Below, one piece after another: positions 47,086 to 57,471 of a DNA stretch of 64,000 nt. The notes under the pieces are model-generated. The model saw nothing but the letters and a program-made list of their open reading frames with translations, was not told where the DNA came from and did no database searches. The translations under genes and the position numbers were made by a program. The DNA comes from Echinometra lucunter (taxonomy: Eukaryota > Echinodermata > Echinoidea > Camarodonta > Echinometridae), in NCBI GenBank assembly GCA_029962745.1, contig CM057151.1, positions 37,947,114-38,011,113 on the forward strand. Direction: 5' to 3'. Numbering within the stretch: position 1 is the first letter of the stretch; each line of letters starts with the position of its first letter.

Positions 47086-47511
47086 CCTTGCAGCGATCAC
47101 TCATGTCTACACATTGAGTCGTGACTGAGTCGTCAGGGCGAGCTTCGAAGATATAGTTAACACTGGCCCTGGGATTTTTGTCAAGATCGAAACAGAGATA
47201 CGGAGCATCTTCACAACGCATTCCCGACATGTCGAAATCAAAATCGACTTGTTCAAATGGAAGATCCTCTCCTTCGTTGAGATTGGTACCAGCTTCCATG
47301 GGATCCAAAATCTGTTCGGTCAGACCGGTCTTTGGTCCTGAGCCGTCGGGGTTTTTGCTGGCATATGCGCCGACTGTCCAGAGTTGGTCGCCCCAGACGT
47401 TCGTGGAGTCATCGGCAGTGATTCCGGTCAGGTCTACCGTGAGGGGATTGTTCTTGTTCTCAATTAAGATTTGATCGCCGAGATCAACTTCGAGGTCGGT
47501 AAAGATGGCCT
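47086..47511 (-). CDS. Gene A, SURF module S4
   Basis: A 426-nt phase-1 exon of 142 codons, starting AIFTDLEVDLGDQILIENK. The core is LWTVGAYASKNPDGSGP. The cysteines at about 100, 107, 134 and 141 (RCEDAPYLC and QCVDMSDRC) give the x6/x6 spacing peculiar to S4. The module is open across its full length although no internal ATG lies in the first half. Joined to S3 the first residue is Lys. It is highly similar to S4 of C and B. Confidence 0.92.
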
Positions 47512-47897
47512 CTGGTTAATAGACAGAAAGAACAAGGTTTACGGGACTTACAGGGAGCGAGGTATACAATAATCTACTTCTTTTTATTACTAAACGATCT
47601 GGATTAGCAACTGCCACAATATTAAAATGTAACACCTACAAAAAATGGAAAGGCAAAATAGGAAGATTCGGATCTTACCATACCTCATTGTGAATAATAT
47701 ACACGGAACATGTTCGAGAGGAATGAATAGAAGTGAAAAGATGTGTGAATATTCTACGAACAGAAATATCTAGTTGGCAGCTAATTTGTGTATGCGCATT
47801 TCTTATTTCAGTTTTATTAGTCCTCAACAGATCTAACTTATGTTGTGATTTCAATCGCATATAATATTTCGTATTTTACCACGATGATTAGTCTTAC

Positions 47898-48344
47898 TTG
47901 TTAAGCATTCCTGTTCCTTGCAATCTACTAGGACATTGTCCTCGCGATTGGCGCTAGTAGATCCCTCCGTCCGGAAAAAGTACAGAGGATTCGGGTCATC
48001 TCCTCCGGTAAACTCAACGCAGACATATCCGAAATCGTTGCAACCAACTGTTCCGATCTCAAAGGGAGTAGTTACCCCAGGCTCTTCCAGTAAGCCACTG
48101 TTTTGTTCCAACGTGATGCCTTCTTGTGGCCTATCAAGAGTCTGCCGCTTGTAGTTGAATTTCTCTCCAGTTCCATCTGGGTTTCTGCTTCCATATATTC
48201 CCTGTCTCCAGAGACCAGTGCCAGCGACTTCGCGGTTTTCATCCTCAAACGTGACAGTGCTGTCGAGAGTCACCTCGGTTTCTTGACCGGGTATAACTGT
48301 ACCTGTCGGTGTCAGAGTCCAATCCAGATCCTTGGCCCACACAT
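47898..48344 (-). CDS. Gene A, SURF module S3 (single copy)
   Basis: A 447-nt phase-1 exon of 149 codons, starting NVWAKDLDWTLTPTGTVIPG. The core is LWRQGIYGSRNPDGTGE, with cysteines in GCNDFGYVC and DCKEQEC. It is the equivalent of the triplicated S3 of gene B and is missing from gene C. A short inverted repeat about 65-90 bases upstream of its acceptor (48410-48436) is conserved in all three B copies. Splicing on both sides is phase 1, so skipping would be silent for the frame. Confidence 0.92.
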
Positions 48345-48409
48345 CTGTTCGGCAGAAAACAGAGCAGAAACAGTGAGTTCGTTGAATGAAGTGGGTCGTC
48401 GCAATGGTC

Positions 48410-48436
48410 AAAAGTTTTCTCCTCGGAAAAACTTTC
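48410..48436 (-). promoter_or_regulatory. Conserved intronic hairpin upstream of S3 acceptor (gene A)
   Basis: On the plus strand AAAGTTTTC, a loop TCCTC, then GGAAAAACTTT can fold into a stem. The three gene B copies have the same arrangement with different loop sequence (about 16223-16250, 17388-17413, 18529-18555), next to a purine-rich stretch on the transcript strand. Conservation between otherwise diverged introns suggests a splicing-related element; that is inference. Confidence 0.45.
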
Positions 48437-49407
48437 TCTCATTTCTTCATAAGTGAACTCACAACATTAAAGGTGGGTGGGGTAAATATTCAAAATTTTC
48501 CGTCCACGTCAGTTTCTTGCGAAGGGAAATCATGACAAGGAATTGCTACGCAGATACACCATTCCTATTTCCAACATATGCGCAGTTCTTGTAAGTTTCC
48601 CCCGTTGGGATCTCTTATCCATTTCTTCCATGATGTAAGGACCATCATCCCTATGAAATTACCTGCTGTGACTGCCTTCCTGCTTTTACCTATACGTGAT
48701 TTCAATTTCTGTTTATGTTCTCTTGATTTTGCTACCAAGTGGCACTACTGACAATAGCAACAGTAAATGAATTAAGGCAGGTAAGAAGTGATTAGATACA
48801 AATAAATAAATAAAGAAGATATGATGATGTATAGAAAAGGAAATATAATTATATACAAAGTAACTAACGTTTTGCAACCATTAGTGAAGAAACATTAATT
48901 TAGGGGAGTAGAATGTTATGACCAGTTACTGTGGTTTGATTATTTTTTTGTTAATATAGTTCCTCGATAAGGTTAGAAAGATTAATTGTACATGTACACC
49001 GTGCTTTGAAATGTATGGAACACGGAGGAATTTCGAAACATCTCTAAAGGAGATTTTCGAGTAGGTTTCAGGAAAATGACGTAGCATGTCATTATTTTGA
49101 TCAATATTCTGGGCACGTGTTTTAAAAAGTGCAAGCACAAGATATGTAGATATGTTTTCAAACTCATAAAATTTTCAAGGGCGAGCGCAAGTCTCTGACA
49201 AAAATTACCAATCTCTGATTGCTATTGACCGAAGAGCATGTTCATTCGCTTCTTTCCTTTCCGTTTGTGTGGTAAAGGGAGCTAAATTTGGTTTGCTCAG
49301 GGGTGATGTATCCCCCCTCCCCCCCCCACTTCATCTGCAAATGAGACAATTTTCACGGTTTATTTTACTCTCTTCTACAATAAACTGATGGAATGAAATT
49401 CACTTAC

Positions 49408-49851
49408 TTGATAAACACTCTTGTTCTCTACAGCTGATGAGGGTATTTGCTGGTTTAGAATTATCCGTAGCGCCTTCTTTGCGGAAGAAGTAGTTGGGAT
49501 TTGGATTGTCTCCCCCGGTAAATTCCACGCACAAATAGCCATATTCGTTGCAACCGACAGTACCAATTTCAAAGTCGGTCTCAACATCCATTAGTTCCAA
49601 AGGCTCCCCTTCGTTCAGGGTGGTACCCTGTTGGGGCCAGCTTAGAGTCTGCGGGACGTAGCCATAGCGGTCCCCTAGGCCATCAGGAGTCCGGCTGCCA
49701 TAGAGACCCATCCGCCAAAGTCCGTCACCAGATAACAGTGGGTTGTCTTCACGGAAAAAGACACTAGTGTCTAAGCTGACCCCGGTTTCTTCGTATGGGA
49801 TTACCGTTTCTGTAGGTTCCAGCTCCCATTCTAAGTCCCTCGCAATAATTC
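49408..49851 (-). CDS. Gene A, SURF module S2
   Basis: A 444-nt phase-1 exon of 148 codons, starting GIIARDLEWELEPTETVIP. The core is LWRMGLYGSRTPDGLGD. The cysteines are at residues 101, 108, 141 and 146 (GCNEYGYLC, SCREQEC), and aromatic-rich YFFRKEG lies between the pairs. It matches S2 of B and C in length and start motif. The acceptor TTGCAG and donor GTAAGTG are both strong. Confidence 0.92.
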
Positions 49852-50260
49852 CTGCAAGGTTAATTTTTTTCAATGCAGTATTAAAATTACATTATGTGGG
49901 TTAAGAGAAAACAAGTAGACATGAATATGTCAAACAATGGGCAAAATATCGAAGATTCTCTTCCCTCGATGATTCGATCATCTAGTTAGTTTTACATGCA
50001 TTTTGGGACGAATTTCACAGTACGATTCCATTTGCCGTTAAACTGTTGCGGGCTTTGAAGATAAAGAAGCCAAAAACAATTTAAATGAAGAAGAATGCAA
50101 ATAAACTCTTATCTCAACACAAATATTCCATCGAAAGTGGGATAGGGTTATATTCCTGGGAACTGAATAAATAAATTCAAAGGGGGGAAATAATAAATGA
50201 AATAAATGAATAAATAAATGAATATAGATAAGCGACTGTAACAGGAAAAAAGAAAATTAC

Positions 50261-50514
50261 CTCGGCATTCCGGAGCTCCAGTGCAACCGGTTTGTGCGTT
50301 GGAATCTGGAAATCCTCCCAGAGTATAGCCAAGATCACCGGTGGTTGACGGATTATCACCTCTCTCGATCCTAACACAGATGTATTTCATGTCGTCGCAT
50401 TCAGCCATCGGATCAGAGAAAGAAAAGTCGAGGTTGTTAAACGCGAATTTTTCCTTCTTTTTGAAGTACTGGTCTTTTTGTTCTGGATCTAGAATGTCCT
50501 CTTGGTAACCAATC
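50261..50514 (-). CDS. Gene A, SURF module S1, second half (S1b)
   Basis: A 254-nt exon entered in phase 2 and left in phase 1. It carries the C-terminal half of the first module: IGYQEDILDPEQKDQYFKK, then ECDDMKYIC, and GCTGAPEC (x5 spacing). The acceptor is TTTAG|G and the donor GTAATT. Joining to S1a restores the codon for Arg (AG|G), which fixes both borders. S1 is the only module in this window with an internal intron. Confidence 0.9.
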
Positions 50515-51469
50515 CTAAAGACATGAAAGAGAAAGAACGTGATGTGACGAATGGGGATGAATTTCTTAAACTTATCAAATGTTTACGTGGCGTTAAGTGA
50601 CCGTGTGAATTCAAATGCTTTTCGGTCGTTCCTTATTCTAGTACACCCACGAAGTTTACATACTAAATATCTTGCCGTAGGATTGGTCAAAAGTTAACCA
50701 TTTGTAGTTTTTCTCACCAATCATCCTAGAAGAAAAGTTCGCTGCACGCGATGGTGATAGTACTTTTGTGTTTCGCTGATCTCTTCAGTCCATAGAATCA
50801 CAGTGCATTAAAAATGTTTAGAGAACTTTTTTTCAAAACTGGCACAATATAAGCCTTTATTGGATTTTTAAATGTATCAAGATGAATACCGTAACCCCAA
50901 CGTTGCATCAGCACTGCGTCAAAATTGCCCTTACAACGTCATTTCTACATCTCCAAAACGGCAACGTCAATTGAATTGAGAGTGAGACTATGTAGAGTTG
51001 GATGGTCGCCATAAGATGTTGTGGTTATCAAGCAAAATATTAGAAAAAGGGGGTTGAAAAAAATTATGGAAGTAAATTCCAATACATTTACCACAAAAAA
51101 AAAAAAACTGGCCATAAACTGAAGACTCGTGGGAAAGACATACTAAAACTTGCTTAAAATACAAGCGTAAAGTATTTTTGCTTTTGTGTGTATATGTTCC
51201 TATACGTATTATAATCAATATTGTTATGACTTTTATCACTCTTATCAATATTCTGCTGATTATCACTATTATGAGTATTATCATCATTATTATTATCCTT
51301 GTTATTATATCTATAAATTTTCTATTGTGATCATTACTTTTCATATTTACCATCATAATCATAATCTTTTTCCATTAGTGCTTTTAATACTATCGTAGTA
51401 GCATGATCATTGTTATTGTTATCATCATTATCGTCTACTAGTATCACATTGCTTTGGTCAGAGTCCTAC

Positions 51470-51659
51470 CTTGGACCCCTTCCGTCGGGTGTGGCGGAAG
51501 CCCAGATACCGAGCTTCCAAAGATCTGTTCCAGAGACTCCCGTTGTGTCTGGGGCATCGTGGAACTTAATGGGAACATCCAGGCTTATCTGGTTATCGCC
51601 CCCTTCTGCAATGGTGTTTCTGCTCGTTATTTCCGGCTGTACTTTCTTCGCCAACACAT
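51470..51659 (-). CDS. Gene A, SURF module S1, first half (S1a)
   Basis: A 190-nt exon entered in phase 1 and left in phase 2. It encodes NVLAKKVQPEITSRNT through the core LWKLGIWASATPDGRGPR. No cysteine is present, as expected for the N-terminal half of a SURF module. The equivalent exon in gene B lacks one base. The upstream intron holds a foldback MITE (51711-51866). The following intron has an ATT/ATC-rich stretch near 51200-51450. Confidence 0.9.
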
Positions 51660-51710
51660 CTGTTAGGAAAGTAGATTCAAGATTCAAGGTTTAAGATGAA
51701 GTTGTATTCG

Positions 51711-51866
51711 GGGCCCCGTTGCATAAAACTTACCATGAACGGTAATTCTGTCATCAGTGGTAACTACATGTACCATGGAAACAGCCAATCAAATTCAAGG
51801 TTTCCATGGAAGTTACCACTGATGGTAAAGTTACCATCAATGGTAAGTTTTATATAACGTGGCCCT
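51711..51866. mobile_element. Foldback MITE in gene A intron
   Basis: The ends GGGCCCCGTTGCATAAAACT and TAAGTTTTATATAACGTGGCCC are inverted. Inside, TTACCATGAACGGTAA and GAAGTTACCACTGATGG words form further hairpins. No coding content. It is related by its ends to 38048-38205. Confidence 0.75.
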
Positions 51867-52316
51867 GGTCATGCTAATAAACTTAATTCGAAAGAAATTC
51901 CTAAACTTTCGGCTTGCGTGCACTAAAACACCCAGTGTATGCAATCTCCAATCTGATAATTGGAATACTATAACTTGTGGCAGCCTGGTAGGAGAATGTA
52001 ATAGTTCGCTGCTGGACAAGCGCCCAAAAGTAGGAAATTAAATTTAAATGGCCTGTTGTTTGGTATGGGTATCCATTAACTTCAAATAAGTCGGGTGTAG
52101 CAAAATGTAGATAAATGTCTGGCCGAAGAAGAGCTCTCGGTATTGTGACATGAATTTGAACGCCGTACCTGAAATCTAACCCAGCAGGCCATTTCTCTTT
52201 TCCTCTCTCTCTCTCCCTCTCTCTGACGAAATAAAAGAAAGACCAATTAAGACCAATTACATCCGGGAAAATGCCTGTGATTGTCATCTCTTTTTTTTTT
52301 TACACCGACGACTTAC

Positions 52317-52541
52317 TGTAAGGACATAGGAAGCAGCATTCTCCTTCCGGCTTGATGGGTTCGGCGCAGAAGGCGGGCTGACAACTCTCAATCACACAGG
52401 TTACCGTGGCGTTGTTACAGGCACAGGTGGTGCATTCATCAACCTTCCATTCCTCTCCGTGCATGTAGGGGATTCCTCGATAGACACACGGCAGCAGTGT
52501 TTCTCCAGACTCAGAGCTAAGACTGATCGAAAGCTCCTGAG
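52317..52541 (-). CDS. Gene A, von Willebrand factor C domain exon
   Basis: A 225-nt phase-1 exon, about 75 residues, ten cysteines. It begins AQELSISLSSESGETLLPC when joined to the signal exon and continues CVYRGIPYMHGEEWKVDEC. It has the CTTCAC and CCFLC signatures, an NAT sequon and the same CPY end as gene B. VWC domains bind matrix or growth factor partners outside the cell; the partner here is unknown. The last ~130 nt differ from gene B at only about five sites, including few silent ones, unlike the first ~90 nt. Confidence 0.93.
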
Positions 52542-52738
52542 CTGTAGGGAGACAAAAGAAAAGGCAAAATTTATTTTCTTTTTCAATAACATATCAAGAC
52601 GTATTCAGAATGAGGTGACACGTACGTTCCTCGGCAAGTCCAAGGTGTTGGTGATGCGTCCAATTGGTCATGCGTCCCATCATCATCATCATTGTCACCA
52701 TCCTTTTAATTTAGGCGTTCGGTTATTTTTTACCCATT

Positions 52739-53029
52739 CTGCTAATTTAACATGTTTATCTATTTTCATAATATTTATTTGGGGTTGCCATATTTTCAAG
52801 CATTTTGCTTATAATGGCAATCCTTCTTCAGCAAATAATTTTATGTTTAATGAATTAAAATAATTCTACTATAATTTGACAATTTATAATTTCCTTGTTT
52901 TTGAAGAATGATTGTGACGAATTCTTGTTCATTTATGATTTATTTATCAAAAAAGTACTTGTTTTGTATATATGTTACCAAAATGTTAGTATGAATGAGG
53001 AAGAAAATAAATCAAATCAAATCAAATCA
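52739..53029 (+). mobile_element. LINE 3' end with AAATC tail
   Basis: The plus-strand sequence ends GAAAATAAATCAAATCAAAT, a pentanucleotide tail typical of CR1-like elements. The preceding ~170 bases (GAATGATTGTGACGAATTC, ATGTTACCAAAATGTTAG) match in reverse the copy at 22513-22760. The stretch before it has frames rich in Phe and His with a match-free C-terminus. It lies in intron 1 of gene A. Confidence 0.6.
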
Positions 53030-55283
53030 GTCATGTTTATTACCAAGTATTATGAAGTTCTGAACATCACTTGCCATCAAATTAATGCGTAATTTCAAAG
53101 TTCAAGCAGAGCTTTAATTCAATCACCAGGTATATGAAATGTGAGATGCAGTCTGTAATGTATTTATGTACATGAACTCCAAAAGAAAGACCCCGCCTGA
53201 CAAGATCCAATCGCACACATTACCACAAATAATCGATGAATCCCTAGCATCCCAACCATAGATCCCAACATGAGAAAAATACATAGTTGTCACTATTTGA
53301 TGATAGTATACTGCATGAAAATATATCGGACAATCATAAAGTGGAGATATGGTAATTTTTCGTTGCCTCTAAGGTCTAAAATTTCGGGAGAACTTTGGAG
53401 GGTCGTATTCTTACCGTGTCGCAAGTGGGATTGTACAAAAGTTCAAAGGCCAATTGTCTCGTTCCCCGTTAATCCACCATTTACAACACCTCAGGGGATC
53501 TAATTTTGATCCATTTCCAAATTTCAATATTCCTTACTGACCCACTGCAACTTATTAGTTCGCATTAAGTTCATTTGTTGCTGTCCACATTATTAAAACA
53601 ATGGATAAGAAGAGTACGAGCATTCCGGTAATCCGGAAAAGGCGAGTGTGACGATTATGCTCCACACGCAGTTCCTATTCAATATTAATTCTTCTTTTCC
53701 TTTATCTACAAACAGGAATGTTGTATATGCTGGGATGCGATAGGAATTACCGAACTAAGCTGATATTTTGAAATATAATCAGTAGGGTTCGTGGTTTTGG
53801 GTGTTTTTTTTTCATTCCTGAACTTTTGATGCATTCCTCCGTTGGTTCTGAACCCCAAAGATCTTTTATCAGGAGGTTGGTAAATCTATAACTGTAACAC
53901 CCATAGATACTCAGTTTAAATAATCATCAAAAAATATGACAAAGCTTTCGTAATTTCAAAAATAAAAAGCGGGGCTGTATAATTCTGAAATTAAAAAGTA
54001 TTTATCATGCCGTTGATCCATTCAATTCTTTCTTTTAAGTTTTGCAGGGGATAAGAATGGATAAGAAGAGTAGGAGTATTCCGGTAATCCGGAAAAGGTG
54101 AGTGTGACGATTATGCTCGAAGTGATGTTTCCAGAAAGGTAAAAAATAACAGATAATGAAGACATACTCGTTTTCTTTCCTAGTTTTCATTTTAACTTAA
54201 AGCAGAACATTTGTTTTCTTTGATACACGGCGTAGTCTCTTCAGTACATAAAAACTACTTAGCAGGAAATCATTACACAATACAATTAGATAATAAGAGA
54301 CTGGGAAAATAATACCGTAGATACAGAGACAAAACAATACAAAACAAATGAATAGATTCAAATAGAAACAAGTATCGGATTCCATGCAATCACGTCTGAA
54401 AACACAACTCGTTTAAAATTACGTTTGATCAAGAAAACTAAATAACCAGAAAAGGTAAGTGCTGCGTGATACGTTATTATGGTTTGCAGAATTGTCGTAA
54501 TATTAAGATTATCTATTATTATCTTAAATCTGGAGTTAAATCATATTTTGATTTAAAAGCTTTGTCTATATAGTTTTAAACAGTACAACGTTAGATTTAG
54601 GAAAATACAAGTCATTCTCACAGAATTAAAGAGAATAGGCCTACATACTATTCTAGTTAAACGGAACACAGATTCTCGTGGAATCAAATCAAAGTGGTAA
54701 TGAATAAAATTTTGTAGAGATACAGCTGAGATACGTGCAAAAAGAAGAGGAGAAAATCAATGGTCCAAAACCACAAGCATATAGGCCTACGTCGTCCTTT
54801 AGGGGCAAATGGGAGATTTGATTTGAAATGAATATAATTTCCAGTTAATTTCTAATGATTAACAGAGTAAAACTTTGCCCATTACCATGCATGGTAATTA
54901 GATGTTAGGCCAACTTTTGGCAGCCCCCCCCCCCCCCCCCCCCCCAGTAATATGTTTTGCTCATCATGATGCACGTCCCAGTTATTATTCATAATATTGA
55001 CCCAATCAGTGCGTTAAGCTTTATTTAAAACTTGCGAAAGTTGGTCGCACACACAAATGTCCTCGCGTTACCCAATATTTTGACGATGTAATAACGATAT
55101 TTTTTTTTTTTAATTCTACAAATGGAATAAAATCTGGTAAGTTTACTTCAAAAGGCGATTCCATCAAAATGACTCAGATATTGGCGGAACACTTTGTTGT
55201 CACGGTTGTGGGGCAAAATGCATGTAGTAGGATATTTAGATTTCGAGAAAACTTTGACTTTAAAAATTTTTTTAACATCTTAC
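53030..55283. other. Gene A intron 1
   Basis: No further minus-strand exon is seen. It contains a 61-bp direct repeat (53601-53661 and 54057-54117), a poly-C tract at 54925-54946 and AT-rich sequence. The separation of signal and VWC exons by more than 2.7 kb is matched by about 1 kb in gene B. Confidence 0.5.
53601..54117 (+). repeat. Pair of 61-bp direct repeats resembling a small exon
   Basis: The sequence ATGGATAAGAAGAGTA, then ATTCCGGTAATCCGGAAAAGG, then GAGTGTGACGATTATGCTC occurs at 53601-53661 and 54057-54117 with about three differences. The second copy is preceded by a pyrimidine tract and TTGCAG and followed by GTGAGT, so it looks like a 56-nt plus-strand exon. In the first copy the donor-like GT is GC. 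No protein is recognised. Confidence 0.4.
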
Positions 55284-55374
55284 CTTCTGCTTGGAATGTC
55301 ACTGCTGCTATGGCCAGGAATCCCAAAAGCAGTATCCACCTGTGACGGTGCAGATGGTCCCCAAAGCTATACAT
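55284..55374 (-). CDS. Gene A, signal peptide exon (start of gene A)
   Basis: A 91-nt coding stretch from the ATG at 55374 to a GTAAGA donor in phase 1. It encodes MYSFGDHLHRHRW, a hydrophobic core (ILLLGFLAIAAVTF) and a probable cleavage region around QAEA, so the protein should be secreted. The frame is open slightly upstream but has no earlier ATG, and the MYS...HRW layout equals gene B, which supports this start. Splicing to the VWC exon gives AEAQEL in frame. Confidence 0.88.
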
Positions 55375-55538
55375 GATGTACAATCTTTGAGTTGGACCGA
55401 GTAAAAATGGGAGAGCTTTCTTGCCGACGAACCTTCCTAGTCAGCTCTCTCTTGCAAGTACTGACGAAGAAGAGCGGAAGATGATCAAATGCAAGTCCAA
55501 ACCAGTTCAGGCTGGTGTTTTCTAGGAGAATCTTCCGT

Positions 55539-55568
55539 GGGGGTGGGGGTGGGGGTGGGGGCGGGGGC
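55539..55568 (+). promoter_or_regulatory. G-run array upstream of gene A (possible G-quadruplex)
   Basis: Six runs of four or five G separated by single T or C (GGGGGTGGGGGTGGGGG and on) lie about 165 bases upstream of the gene A ATG, on the non-template strand's complement. The spacing fits a very stable G-quadruplex. Such tracts near starts can affect transcription; whether it does here is unknown. Confidence 0.5.
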
Positions 55569-56763
55569 GAAAACCACACCAGAACAGCCCATCCCTGAGG
55601 GCCTATACACCTACCCGTCTGCATGAGTTTTCTCTTCCTCCGACTCACCTCCACCCAAACATACGCTCGAGCACGTCCGCACACATCCTAACACACAAAG
55701 GGAAGGAATACAGCTACATAGTTCAAATGCAAAGTTTGCAGAGTTAATGCAATAAGCAGTGTAATGATCCAGGCAGATGTCCCAATAAACCGCGAATAAC
55801 ACTCATTTGTAGCACTTGCTGACTCTGCTGTATTCCATCAGTAGGTTTACATCCAGTATTATAAATTAAATAGAGAAAAAGTTTATCGTCAACAAAACAC
55901 TGCTCTTCACATCTATTATGATGAAAATTAACTGTAATAGGAACGTTATAAATAACATAACATTTTATTTTTCACGGTGGAGGTTGTACGAAATTCCATG
56001 AAGTTGCTATAAATCTATTTCAAATTGCTTGAAAAAACGCCTCCTGGAAACTTCTGGGTCTGATCACCTTGCAAATTTCCCTTCAAATTTTGAATATTAC
56101 CAGATGTATGTTTGGAATGAAATGAGGACTTCAAACATAACAAATTAAATTTTCCTTTACCAGAAAGTGATTCACTATCAAAATAATTAATTCAATTTTT
56201 TTAATTTACTAATGAAATTTGCTATAAATAACAAGGAAATCATTAGTACTATTAAGACATAAGCTCCTTAAAGGTATGAAAGTGTGAAAAGTTTAGGATG
56301 CTATATATGCCTCTAGTGATAACGAATAAACTGGAAAAGAATATATATGGATATATGAATAAATGATGTGCATGATATGCGAGCGAATGGAGAAGACATA
56401 TTCGATGCTAAATAAAAAATGTGGAGTGGGTTATGGATCAGGCGCTGATAGGGGAGCTGACTCGCATGAACCCCCCCCCCTACCTCCGCCCTCCGAAAAT
56501 CCAGTGCTACCATTCCAAAATACACAAAGAAAATTATTGGTAGGCTTCGAGCCCTCAGCCCTTTGAGTGGGAGTCATGTGAATGGTGTATACCACGACAC
56601 TTTCCTATGTATATTGGCATATCAAAGTAAAATTATGACGCTAAAAAGAAAAAAAGAAAACTCCATGTGTTTTATGCTGCAGTTCTTTCATTCAATTCAC
56701 TAAGTTTCGACGTTACCAAACGACGAAGTGATATGAATGGAAAAAAAATCAGTATGTATATAT

Positions 56764-56818
<55 letters not shown>

Positions 56819-57311
56819 CATATATATATTCAGATGAACAAGTTCTTACGAGATGCAATGTCAAAATATAAAGTAAAAACAAGGAGTTCACAACATCAGA
56901 AGAGAATAAGACGGAAGCACTTGTGAAATAAAAATCCTGCTCGATTTGTGTGTAGCCTACATGATGTTGTGAACTCCTTGCTTTTACTTTATATAATTTG
57001 ATTCACACGTTTGAAAACTCTGAAGATAAAGTTTGACGTAACTGGATACCACTTGATTTATTGCCCGAGCTTTTCGCCGATATGGCCTTTTTCGAGGGCT
57101 GCTAACCAAACAGAAACGAACTACATATATTATATTTATATACACACATACATATACATAATATGGTTCTTATTCTTATTACAAACAAAATAGACATTAA
57201 AAAAGTATTTTTCTGTTGTATTCTTCTTGTAGCCTGTCAGACTTTTCCCTTACTTAACCCCCCCCCCCCCCACCCTCGCGCGATGGAATCCTGAACTTGG
57301 TCGTGAGAACT
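55569..57311. other. Intergenic between genes C and A
   Basis: No exon is supported. It holds a (TA)n run at about 56758-56826. Two arms, AAAGTAAAAACAAGGAGTTC (about 56869) and GAACTCCTTGCTTTTACTTT (about 56972), form a hairpin with a spacing of about 75 bases. A poly-C tract lies at 57260-57271. Confidence 0.5.
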
Positions 57312-57471
57312 GGGGAGCGTTTCATCAACATTTGTTGTCTCACAAGTTGCCAGATCTGACATCTTTCCTTGATTTTGATTGGCTGAGAAGCATCGTTACT
57401 GTGGCAACTGTCGGATAAAACAGACTTTGTCGGATAAAACATCCGACAAGTCCTTTCATGAAACGCTCCCC
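57312..57471. mobile_element. MITE of the GGGGAGCGTTTCAT family
   Basis: It starts GGGGAGCGTTTCATCAACA and ends TTTCATGAAACGCTCCCC, with the internal word TGATTGGCTGAGAAGC shared with 33866-34004. About 160 bp, no coding part. Confidence 0.8.
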
